In this document: one piece after another, positions 35,748 to 45,110 of the stretch
Layout of the letters: each line of letters begins with the position of its first letter
Position numbering within the stretch: position 1 is the first letter of the stretch
NCBI GenBank assembly: GCA_036426205.1
Contig: CM071573.1
Coordinates: 72,080,580 to 72,144,579, forward strand
Length of the DNA stretch: 64,000 nt
Source of the DNA: Ascaphus truei
Taxonomy: Eukaryota; Chordata; Amphibia; Anura; Ascaphidae
Direction: 5' to 3'
Translations under genes and position numbers: made by a program
The notes under the pieces: generated by a model
Seen by the model: the letters and a program-made list of their open reading frames with translations, nothing else
Databases searched by the model: none
What the model was told of the DNA's origin: nothing

Positions 35748-35939
35748 ACGTAATCTAGTTTAAAATGCGTGTGGTATATTCTGGAGTGTTTATAAACATA
35801 GCTTTTGTGTTCTATTCCGCTTTTATTTTCTTAAAGATCTGCCGTTTATTTTGCTATACTGATGTAATATAGCAGGAACTGAGTTAATTCCTGTCTTGCA
35901 GATTCCATCTCCCATAATCGGTAAAATAGACTGGACACA

Positions 35940-35970
35940 ATGTTTGGAGGCCTTATTCTTGTTCTGGCAG
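35940..35970 (+). CDS. EGF-family ligand (TGF-alpha-like) exon 1: start and signal peptide
   Basis: This exon encodes MFGGLILVLA and ends CAG|gtatgg in phase 1. The hydrophobic run with A-x-A-x-N-A-S after the exon junction is a plausible secretory signal (about residues 1-18). The five exons join in frame into a 123-residue type I membrane precursor. It has a signal peptide, one EGF domain (Cys 26, 34, 39, 50, 52, 61), a membrane span at about 77-101 and a short basic tail. Known for the family: such precursors are displayed at the surface and shed, and they bind ErbB receptors. The start is the only ATG in frame near the donor. The gene is divergent from SGPL1, with starts about 9 kb apart. 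Its 5' UTR may be incomplete. Confidence 0.82.
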
Positions 35971-36299
35971 GTATGGTGTCCGCAGTTCAACATAATACTA
36001 GTTTTGTTTAGAGATATGTATATGTAGTATATCAGTGTTCAATATAATGGTGAATTGTGAATATACAAATAAAAACCAGTATAACAGTACTAGGTTATAG
36101 ATGTACATTAATTAATAAATATAAAATAAATATTAAACCATTTACGTGAAATAAAGAACAAACCAGTCCAAATGATGGATACAGTAATGAGTGAAAAAAG
36201 TCCAGATGCAGAAATAATAGTCAGTCACAATATGGAGTAGGCTGCTTCTTGATCTAGCCAGATCAAGGGAATCTATGACAAAAAGACAAAAAGAAGCAC

Positions 36300-37060
36300 C
36301 TGCTCCATGGCATAATATTGTATGTAAAAGTTGACAATTTATTAAAATAGTGGCCGCCAGGACATGTACTCCAATGGATAAAAAAAACATTCATTGGAGA
36401 CAATCTGTATGCCGTGGAAGACTGCAGGAGGTAGGAGCCAGGTATATGGTGTGAGGGTATACAGTTGGTAAGCAGCAGATACTAATCAGTAGCTGGAAAA
36501 TGGTTAGAGTGTCCCTTCTACATCAACAGAGGGGAAGATGTTGTCCACAGATAGCTGGTGTATCCAGGGCTGCAGAAAATGTCCAGATCTATGCTGTTAC
36601 ACCCCGTGTGTAGAGCGCAATAGCAGCAACCTGTCACTGGAACACCCTGCTCCGATGCACGCGGCTCTGCCAAACCCGGAAGTATCCTCTGCTCAACCTC
36701 CTCGTATGGAGTATACACTGGCAACCTCGAGACAGTTCCTCAACCGGCGTGATGTCCGACGCGTTTCGTCACGTGAGTGACTTTTTTTAAAGGAATCTGT
36801 TGATGTAGAAGGGACGCTCTGACCATTTTCCTGCTACTGATAAGCATCTACTGCTTACCAACTGTATACTCTCACACCATATACCTGGCTCCTACCTCCT
36901 GCAGTCTTCCACGGCTTACAGATTGTCTCCAATGAATGGGGTTTTTTTTTTTTTATCCATTGAAGTGAGTGCATGTCCTGGCGGCCACTCTCTATTTGAA
37001 TAAATTGTCAACTCTTACATACAACATTATGCCATGGAGCTGGCGCTTCTCTTTGTATTA
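36300..37060. mobile_element. Inverted pair of Penelope-like terminal repeats in the ligand gene's intron 1
   Basis: Arms at about 36,300-36,530 and 36,790-37,060 are inverted copies (for example GTCCCTTCTACATCAACAG and CTGTTGATGTAGAAGGGACG). Between them is GTCCGACGCGTTTCGTCACG, the GAAACGCGT signature of Penelope-like terminal repeats. No reverse transcriptase remains. Confidence 0.7.
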
Positions 37061-38030
37061 TATTATATTATATTTTTATTAATTTTTTTAATAAATAAAA
37101 ATACCACTTCTGGTGCATTTACATGTCTAATAAATCTGTGGCCCTGTTTTTCCTCATTATAGCTTGGCAAACGGTGCTTTTGCTACAGCCAAGGATTCTG
37201 GGTAATCACATGCAAATGAGCACAATTGAAGGCTTCATTCTAATGTTTGTGCAAACTTCTGACTAAAGGACAGGGCTCAATAAAATCAACTGCTAAGTGC
37301 AACTATTATGATGGGTTATTTTATGCTTTCATTATAATGGAACAGTAATGCAAACTGTTGCTGTTGACCACATGGGTAATATAAAATTCATGATACAGTA
37401 TCACATCTTGATCTGGTAGTTTGGCTTGGATGCCTATTAAATGTTTCATGACTGCAGCCCTTCTGTAAACATATAAAAATAGTCTTGAAATGTCCTAGGG
37501 TTCTAGAATATATTTTCAGTAGTCTTTGACAAAATCCTATTTTATTGTGCCGATTTTTAACTTTTTTTTTTTCTACAGAGGGTATAATTTGTGGACTTTC
37601 TATAAATTGGTTACTCCATTCTTCAAAGTCTCAATCTAATAAAATGCATTCAAACTGGAATGTTTATGTATTGGATTGAAGTGGTGTTTTTCCCCTCCTC
37701 CAATAAGGTATTTCAGCTTGTTTGGGTCAGATCTCCAGTACGGGATTAAAGAACTGTAAGTAACCTAATCTGGTGACTACTTTAAGCATCTGTTGGTGAG
37801 GTAATCCTGGCTCTCTAAAAGTCTTCACTGTTTAGTGTTCACGGTTTAGTGTGCAATGTTTTGTTACATACAATTGTGAGCCTCACCACTAATCCTGCAG
37901 TTTGTCTAATGAAAGGTGTGGAATGCTTCAGCTAATAACCTGTAATCGAAAGGTTTAGGTTACATCTTGTGCGGGCTCCCAAGCTACACCTGAGCATGCT
38001 TTAGTTATAAGAAAAGTGTATTTCCAACAA

Positions 38031-38280
38031 CTAAGGCCGAGTCCCCGCTGGTGCTGAGCGCACTCATTCTTGGAGAGCGCTCTAAGCATGAGCACCGGGT
38101 GTCCTGGCATATGCATGCAGGGGGGAGGGGGGGCACTGAGCGTGCTGGAAAGTATCATTTTTTTTTTTTTTTGGTTTACCTGAGCGTGTGCCTGCGTGCA
38201 CCGTGTGAGCAGGGACTTGCATATATCTATATATGTAAGTAACCGCCACATTCTCAGCACCAGCAGGGACACAGCCTAAC
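38031..38280. mobile_element. Fold-back element, family B copy 3
   Basis: TIRs CTAAGGCCGAGTCCCCGCTG then GTGCTGAG and, inverted, TTAGGCTGTGTCCCTGCTGG then TGCTGAG bound a G-rich core and a T run. It ends about 105 bp before the EGF-domain exon. Confidence 0.75.
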
Positions 38281-38384
38281 CCATGTCAGCTGGCTTTTCC
38301 AACACGGTGCTTTTCACTTAAACTTTTATTTTTTTTATTTAGTACTATGTGTAGTGTTTTATCTTATTTTTCTCATTTTTGCAG

Positions 38385-38505
38385 CAACCTTGGTGGCAAA
38401 TGCATCACCCCAGACTTTATTTGCCGTGTGTCCAGATACCTACAGAACCTACTGCTATCACGGCACATGTCGGTTCCTTGTATCTGAGTGGGTAGCTTCT
38501 TGCAT
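38385..38505 (+). CDS. EGF-family ligand exon 2: EGF domain, first four cysteines
   Basis: This 121-nt exon is bounded by tttttgcag and gtaagt. It reads through TLVANASPQTLFAV into CPDTYRTYCYHGTCRFLVSE, WVASC. The spacing C-x7-C-x4-C-x10-C is exactly that of EGF-receptor ligands. CPD and YxHGTCRFLV match TGF-alpha (CPDSHTQFCFHGTCRFLV) more than epigen or amphiregulin. The exon ends in phase 2 inside the methionine between cysteines 4 and 5, an intron position shared by ErbB ligand genes. Confidence 0.95.
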
Positions 38506-39142
38506 GTAAGTATAGCATGGCCCGTGCATAGTTGGCTAGTTGTATAGCTTTCTGTATGTAGGAGGCAGCAAGAGAAGATGTAGAGATGTATCTATATCTC
38601 TATCGATGATGTAGATATTGATTTGAGTTTCAAATCTTGTTCTGACGCTCTCGTTGCCTGTTTTTAAATATTGCCCTTTTGTCTCCTTATCAATTATGAA
38701 TTATTTTACATTACAAATATAGTAACGGCCAAAGTGCTGTGACCACTTCAGCTAAATAGTACATTCATTTAAAGTAATAGACAATATAGACCACCCCTGC
38801 TTCTCTCCAGATTATCTGGCTGTCTCGCGTTGCTTGGTGATAGAAAAATAAGATGTATATCTTTAGAAGACAAGTTTAATTTTCACGTTGAATATCTACA
38901 AAAGTGCATATTGCATTTCTGCTATTATACAGCATGAAATAGAGTAGCAGACATATTATTAAATTGGCGTTCAATAAAGCACCCTGTATAGGCTGAACAG
39001 GACATGTTTAAATTTTTCTCAAAAGGCAATATAGTTTAAAATAAGGTGTATATTCTGAAGTGTTTTATACATAGCAACATTGACAATCTCCAACTAATCA
39101 CTTATTTTGTTTCTCTCCCCCCACCTCCCTCCCATTCTGTAG

Positions 39143-39292
39143 GTGCTTCAAAGGTTATGTTGGTATCCGTTGCCAGTATGTGGACCTGTTGCAGGTCATG
39201 GCTGGAGATCCACGCTCCTTCACTGTGGTGGCATTGGCAGTGACTTTCCTGGTTGTGTTGTCTCTGATATGTAGCACATGCCTCGGCATATA
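39143..39292 (+). CDS. EGF-family ligand exon 3: EGF end and transmembrane span
   Basis: This 150-nt exon is bounded by attctgtag and gtgagt. It encodes MCFKGYVGIRCQYVDLLQ (cysteines 5 and 6), a short stalk, and a hydrophobic span, FTVVALAVTFLVVLSLICST, then CLGI. Arg60 just before Cys61, and Leu66 in the DLL motif, occupy the places of EGF Arg41 and Leu47, the key receptor contacts. A functional ErbB1-type ligand is therefore likely. RCQY is EGF-like while DLL is TGF-alpha-like. Confidence 0.95.
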
Positions 39293-39552
39293 GTGAGTAT
39301 AAAAATGCTTAACCTTCTTGCTAACTTACCTTTAATTAGTCCAGTGGTTTCATACATTTGTGGAACTAGCTTTGCATTAACATCTTCCTTGTCCATGTAT
39401 AGTTTGGAAGCACAAAATTAATTATACATTGCTGAGGAAGCATTGAAAGATTGAAATGTGCAACCTCATTTTCAAGTGCCTCTATTGCCAATGAATTGGT
39501 TATTCATGTGAATGACTGTCAAACAGTAGCCTGATCTGTCTGTTTCCTGTAG

Positions 39553-39614
39553 CTTATGTAAAATGAAGAGAGCGCGAAGCAGGCTGACCCTTCTGGAAAA
39601 CATGCATGTTCAAG
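39553..39614 (+). CDS. EGF-family ligand exon 4: cytoplasmic tail
   Basis: This 62-nt exon is bounded by cctgtag and CAAG|gtttgt. It encodes LCKMKRARSRLTLLENMHVQ. A Cys and basic stop-transfer residues follow the membrane span. The tail is shorter than in TGF-alpha (about 40 residues with two cysteine pairs). Confidence 0.88.
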
Positions 39615-39913
39615 GTTTGTTTTAATTTACCCAAAATGTACTTTTGTCTCAATATTGAGCTTGTACAAAAAATTTCAACTAAATTGCTCCTTTTCTTTGA
39701 TTTGGGTTCAAAATGTAAACCTCTCACTAATTGGTCAACTTGGGAAGGAGCCCTGGAATTGTGTATTTGTTTTGTATAAAAAGTGGCATCAATTATGGGG
39801 AACATCTACTGTCGACATGACTCAAATATGTGACCTATTTTTAGGAGATGTCTTAATCTGTGCTCCAATAGCAAATTTATACTAATATATATTTTTTTTT
39901 TTTTTCTCTCCAG

Positions 39914-39921
39914 ATGTTTAG
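39914..39921 (+). CDS. EGF-family ligand exon 5: last residues and stop
   Basis: After a pyrimidine tract and ctctccag, the split Asp codon, Val and TAG complete the protein (HVQDV). A C-terminal hydrophobic valine is a recurrent feature of TGF-alpha-type tails, where it is used in trafficking. That parallel is inference for this protein. Confidence 0.8.
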
Positions 39922-40420
39922 AATTGTCTTGGGAGAAACTGCACTTTGACTGAAGTATATCTTCTTTTTTTTTTTAAATTAGAATTTTGTTTCAGTTTTT
40001 TTTATGTAGATTTTACTGCTTTTTAAAATTTATTGTACAGTATGTATTTGGAAGGGAATGATGGTGCATTGAACACTACACTCTGTTACATTATAGCACC
40101 AGGTAGGCTGGAAATAGGTGAACAAAATATCAGTACATGTAAATAATGCCATCCCCTGTTTACATGGAGACACCATTTATGTTTATAGAGGGAGAACTAA
40201 CAATATAAACTATAAAGATCCATTATCCAGTCTTTCAATAAGCCAGGTGGGCAATGCAGCTGCAAATCCCTATGTACAGTATCTACTTCTACTAAATGTA
40301 ATTTGATGGAAAGAATGCACATTTGCAAATTACATTGTAACTTTTAATTGTTTTTATGTTTAAATGTATTTTTAATTTATTAAATCAATTTTTTTTATTG
40401 TACGTGTCTGTACTATTCTG
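39922..40420 (+). other. Probable 3' UTR of the EGF-family ligand gene
   Basis: The T-rich sequence after the stop contains a possible poly(A) signal ATTAAA at 40,379-40,384, with a GT-rich stretch (GTACGTGTCTGTACT) after it. Other A-rich hexamers occur further on near 40,610. The end of the transcript is not certain. Confidence 0.4.
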
Positions 40421-40816
40421 GTATCTAAACAAAGCTCAAATGAAAGTGTACGTCTAGTTTGTTCAACACCTTTTCTGTAAGAGTCTATGCCCTCTATGAA
40501 ATATTCTGCCCTGCTTCCAGTAGAATAGTGGTGCTCGGGTTGGCAAGGCCTTGGCTTCTTTCCCTTAAAATTGAAACCAGGAGTACATAGTTTCTAGTTA
40601 ACAAAAAATTAAAAATAAAAATAATAATATTAAGATGGTTGGAAATTTAATCTAGTAACTGTTCATATTTAATATTGTGCTGTCACAGTATTTACAGTGT
40701 GTGGGGTAAATTGATAAACATTCTGTACAGTACACACCTCACTAGCAAGCACTCTGATATATAAAAGTAGAAGACAACAGATGTGTCCAAAGTAATACAA
40801 CATTTTAATACATATA

Positions 40817-41063
40817 CATAGTTGCATAGTAGAAGAGGTTGAAAAAAGACATACGTCCAAGTTCAACCTATGCTAAATTCAGACAACAGATGCTTTATCC
40901 TATATCTATACTTGCTTATTGATCCAGAGGAAGGCAAACAAAAAACCCAAGTGACATCATTGGATAATATCTCATAAGGGGAAAAATAAATTCCTTCCTG
41001 ACTCCAAGAATTGGCAATCGGATTAATCCCTGGATCAACATCCTTCCTATGTACTTATTTAGT
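40817..41063 (-). mobile_element. CR1 LINE 3' end fragment
   Basis: The 3' UTR tail is in minus orientation (AGAAGAGGTTGAAAAAAGAC, then GTTCAACCTATGC) and ends where the plus-strand CR1 begins at 41,064. Confidence 0.85.
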
Positions 41064-42285
41064 ATCAGTATAGAATCAGAGCAGGATGTAATTTCTCTTC
41101 AGAAGGACTTGGAGAGACTGGAAATGTGGGCAGGTAAATGGCAAATGAGGTTTAATACAGATAAATGTAAGGTTATGCATTTGGGATGCAAGAATAAAAA
41201 GGCGACTTACAAATTAAATGGAGATATATTGGGGGAATCCTTGATGGAGAAGGATTTAGGAGTGCTTGTAGACAGCAGGCTTAGCAATAGTGCCCAGTGT
41301 CATGCAGTAGCTGCAAAGGCAAACAAGATCTTATCTTGCATCAAACGGGCAATGGATGGAAGGGAAGTAAACATAATTATGCCCCTTTACAAAGCATTAG
41401 TAAGACCACACCTTGAATATGGAGTACAATTTTGGGCACCAATNNNNNNNNNNNNNNNNNNNNNNNNNNNNNNNNNNNNNNNNNNNNNNNTGTCATGCAG
41501 TAGCTGCAAAGGCAAACAAGATCTTATCTTGCATCAAACGGGCAATGGATGGAAGGGAAGTAAACATAATTATGCCCCTTTACAAAGCATTAGTAAGACC
41601 ACACCTTGAATATGGAGTACAATTTTGGGCACCAATCCTAAGAAAAGACATTATGGAACTAGAGAGAGTGCAGAGAAGAGCCACCAAATTAATAAAGGGG
41701 ATGGACAATCTAACTTATGAGGAGAGGCTAGCTAAATTAGATTTATTTACATTAGAAAAGAGGCGTCTAAGAGGGGATATGATAACTATATACAAATATA
41801 TTCAGGGACAATACAAGGAGCTTTCAAAAGAACTATTCATCCCACGGGCAGTACAAAGGACTCGGGGCCATCCCTTAAGGTTGGAGGAAAGGAAATTTCA
41901 CCAGCAACAAAGGAAAGGGTTCTTTACAGTAAGGGCAGTTAAAATGTGGAATTAATTACCCATGGAGACTGTGATGGCAGATATAATAGATTTGTTCAAA
42001 AAAAGGTTGGACATCTTTTTAGATGGGAAAGGTATACAGGGATATACCAAATAAGTATACATGGGAAGGATGTTGATCCAGGGATTAATCCGATTGCCAA
42101 TTCTTGGAGTCAGGAAGGAATTAATTTTTCCCCTTAATGGGGTTTTTTGTTTGCCTTCCTCTGGATCAATAAGTAGGAATAGATATAGAATAAAGTATCT
42201 GTTGGCTAAATTTAGCATAGGTTGAACTTGATGGACGTACGTCTTTTTTCAACCTCATCTACTATGTAACTATATAACTATATTT
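41064..42285 (+). mobile_element. CR1 LINE 3' half (ORF2 C-terminal region, 3' UTR), broken by an N gap
   Basis: The frame reads MWAGKWQMRFNTDKCKVMHL, then [47 protein letters not shown] and FFTVRAVKMWN. This is the region downstream of the reverse transcriptase catalytic core in CR1 ORF2. A stop replaces the following serine codon. The ATGTAACTAT tail ends it. The N gap at 41,444-41,490 is flanked by identical 146-bp copies; removing one copy keeps the frame open. Confidence 0.93.
41298..41636. other. Probable false assembly gap with duplicated 146-bp flanks
   Basis: Bases 41,298-41,443 and 41,491-41,636 are identical, with 47 N between them. This is what an unmerged contig overlap looks like. 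The CR1 reading frame is continuous if the gap and one copy are collapsed. Confidence 0.9.
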
Positions 42286-42289
42286 GCTT

Positions 42290-43815
42290 TATCCCTATAT
42301 ACCTTCCCCATCTAAAGATTTCCAACCTTTTTTTGAACAAATCTATTCTGCCATCAGTCTCCATGGGTAATGAATTCCACATTTTAACTTCCTTTACTGT
42401 AAAGAACCCTTTCCTTTGTTGCTGGTGAAATTTTCTTTCGTCCAAACTTGAGGGATGCCCCAGAGTCCCTTGTACTACCCGTGGGATGAACAGTTCTTTG
42501 GAAAGCTCCTTGTACTGTCCACGAATATTTGTATATAGTTATCATATCCCCTCTTAGATGCCTCTTTTCTAATGTAAATAAATCTAATTTAGCTAGCCTC
42601 TCATCATAAGTTATATTGTCCATCCCTTTTAATTTGGTGGCTCTTCTCTGCACTCTCTCTAGTTCCATAATGTCTTTTCTTAGAATTGGTGCCCAAAATT
42701 GTACTCCATATTCAAGGTGTGGTCTTACTAATGCTTTGTAAAGGGGCATAATTATGTTTACTTCCCTTCCATCCATTGCCCGTTTGATGCAAGATAAGAT
42801 CTTGTTTGCCTTTGCAGCTACTGCATGACTTTGGGCACTATTGCTAAGCCTGCTGTCTACAAGCACTCCTAAATCCTTCTCCCCCAATTTATCCCCATTT
42901 AATTTGTATGTCGCCTTTTTATTCTTGCATCCCAAATGCATAACCTTACATTTATCTGTATTAAACCTCATCTGCCATTTACCTGCACACGTTTCCAGCC
43001 TCAAAGTCCTTCTGAAGAGAATTTACATCCTACTCTGATTCTATTACCTTACACAATTTAGTATCATCAGCAAAGATGGAGACTTTGCTCTCGTTCCCAA
43101 CCTCAAGGTCATTAATAAACAAGTTAAGAAGCAGGGGTCCCAGTACCGATCCATTAGGTACTCCCCTCACGACTTTAGCCCAACCTGAAAGTTCCATTTA
43201 TGACAACCCTCTGTCTGTCCTTTAACCAGTTTTCAATCTAGGTGCATATATTATTTCTGAGTCCAATTTTCTTTATTTTATACATCAACCTCTTGTGTGA
43301 AACCGTATCAAAAGCCTTTGCAAAATCTAAGTAGACCACATCAACTGCATTATCCTAGTCTAAATTCCTACTTACCTGTTCAAAGAAACAAATAAGGTTA
43401 GTTTGACATGATTTATCCTGTATTAAACCTTCAAGTAGTTTCCCCACTATTGAAGTCGGGCTTACCGGTCTGTAATTTCCCGGTTGTGACCTTGCTCCCT
43501 TTTTTTAAATATAGGCACCACATCTGCTTTACACTAATCTTGTGGTATTGAGCCTGTGGAAATGGAGTCATTAAATATCATGGTTTGGCTATTACTGAGC
43601 TTAACTTCTTGAGAACTCTTGGATGTATGCCTTCGGGGCCAGGTGCCTTATTTACTTAAATTTTTTCAAGCCGCTTATGAACTTCTTCCTCAGTTAACCA
43701 ATTGTTCATTAATATGGAGATTGTGGCTTCCTCCTGCGGCACTACTATTGAACTTGATTCTTCCCTGGTAAACAAATTCTTTGCCTCTGTGTTTAATATA
43801 GTACCTCTAACAATC
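42290..43815 (-). mobile_element. CR1 LINE ORF2 region, minus strand, decayed
   Basis: The minus strand carries the same C-terminal region (MRFNTDKCKVMHLGCKNKK, RRATKLKGMDN) up to 43,004. Upstream come decayed RT-core pieces (KAFDTVSHKRL, the VPNGSVLGPLL region near 43,140, ADDTK near 43,060), with frameshifts. It lies tail-to-tail with the plus-strand copy at 41,064-42,285. Confidence 0.88.
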
Positions 43816-44099
43816 TAAAATAACACACATGGAACCAGGCTTAAACTTCCAAAAGTACAATACATATACACAGACAATTACAATAAGGTACTACAAAAAG
43901 TAACTAACTAGACAGATACACCTGCATTAAAGATAACATTGGGGACAAAGTACCCAATGAAATCACAACCGGCAGGTCATAAAGTCAAATACAGTAACGT
44001 GAACTAGTCACAGGTAGTGCCATTGCTAGCTGACCATATGTAAATAAGACTAACCCCTTCCCAGGTCCTGCAGACAATCGGAAACATGTCTTTGTATAC
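43816..44099. other. Unassigned gap between CR1 and the Penelope-like element
   Basis: A-rich sequence without a recognisable gene or repeat terminus. Confidence 0.5.
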
Positions 44100-44740
44100 A
44101 CCTTGTTATTTTGGCAGGTATTCAAAGACTAATACAGAAAAAAGAAAAAGAAAACAGCGCAAAAAAACCTCATGGTGTAGTATTAAAATATGTTTTATAA
44201 AGTAAAATGGTGATTATTGCACGTACATCAATAAAAGCATATATCAGCATGACATGTTAGGGACATGTTACCACTCGCGGGAACAGCTTTGTGCAGGCTG
44301 GTGTGTATCTGGATCGTCCTCCGGTCCTCAGTATACAGCTCAGCAAAGGGTTGCACGTCTCTTTGGAAATCCTCCCCGTATGATGTTCTCCGGAGGGCCG
44401 CTTGGCGGGAAGTTCAAAACTCCTTTCGGGATCTCCCTGCAGCAGCCGTCAGCTCAGACGCGGTGTTCTCTCAGGCAGTTCCGGATTGTCCGCAATAGCT
44501 CTGACGTCATCAGACGGCGCCCGTCTGTCGCTCGCGTCTCTCCGCACACAGTGTTGTATAGAGTGGAAGTCCCATAGACCGTATGCAGGAAATATGCAAT
44601 AAGATAAGGCCGCAATGGGGTTCAGATAAGGAAAGTATTGGAACGCGCCCTCTCCTACGAGTTTCGTAATGAATACTTCTTCAGGGAATAACGGAGGAAG
44701 TTTCGGTGGCGGTTCTTATACTAATAAAACTGATTTGATT
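44100..44740 (-). mobile_element. Penelope-like terminal repeat region
   Basis: It lies downstream of the reverse transcriptase gene in its orientation. The minus strand reads TGAAGAAGTATTCATTACGA then AACTCGTAGGAG, followed by a CpG-rich block. This is the hairpin / near-GAAACGCGT layout, here mutated. An AAAAAACAGCGC-like terminus is near 44,150. Confidence 0.55.
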
Positions 44741-45110
44741 GGCCATACTCAATTGGCAAACAGTCCCCACCTGGGGAGAAAAGGCTGCATTTTAAATCAA
44801 AATCTAAGTCATACATAAACATTTAGCACATAACAAATACATTCAATTTTAATAACCAATTCCCGGATCCTGGAATTTAAAAATAGAACTTCTAGAAATA
44901 AAGAAACAAATGTTAGTAATATTTAAAAACAGAACAAGTGCATATCAAATTTTAGTTTAAGAGTGAATAAAACGATAATGAAAATGGTAAGGACTGGTTT
45001 TTGACACACAGACATTTGCAGTTAGGAGAATGGAAGTACATTATTAATAAAAATAATTAAAAGATCACTGGTGGTATTGGCACTAAAAATGTTAAAAAAG
45101 AGACCAGACA

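Larger units (their letters stand above)
28320..35890. other. Intergenic region between SGPL1 and the EGF-type ligand gene
   Basis: No exon with homology or an ORF beyond chance length is recognised. The region holds the listed repeats. A (TTG/CTG)n run lies at 33,223-33,281 and a T run at 35,710-35,743. Bases 34,000-35,500 appear to be unique AT-rich sequence and may include enhancers or the upstream part of the ligand gene, but nothing specific can be pointed to. Confidence 0.55.

Noticed and set aside
35940..39921. Naming the ligand gene tgfa or epgn outright
   Set aside because: Motifs favour TGF-alpha/EGF over epigen, but the precursor is short and the location beside SGPL1 does not match the human loci. 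A phylogeny is needed before giving a symbol.
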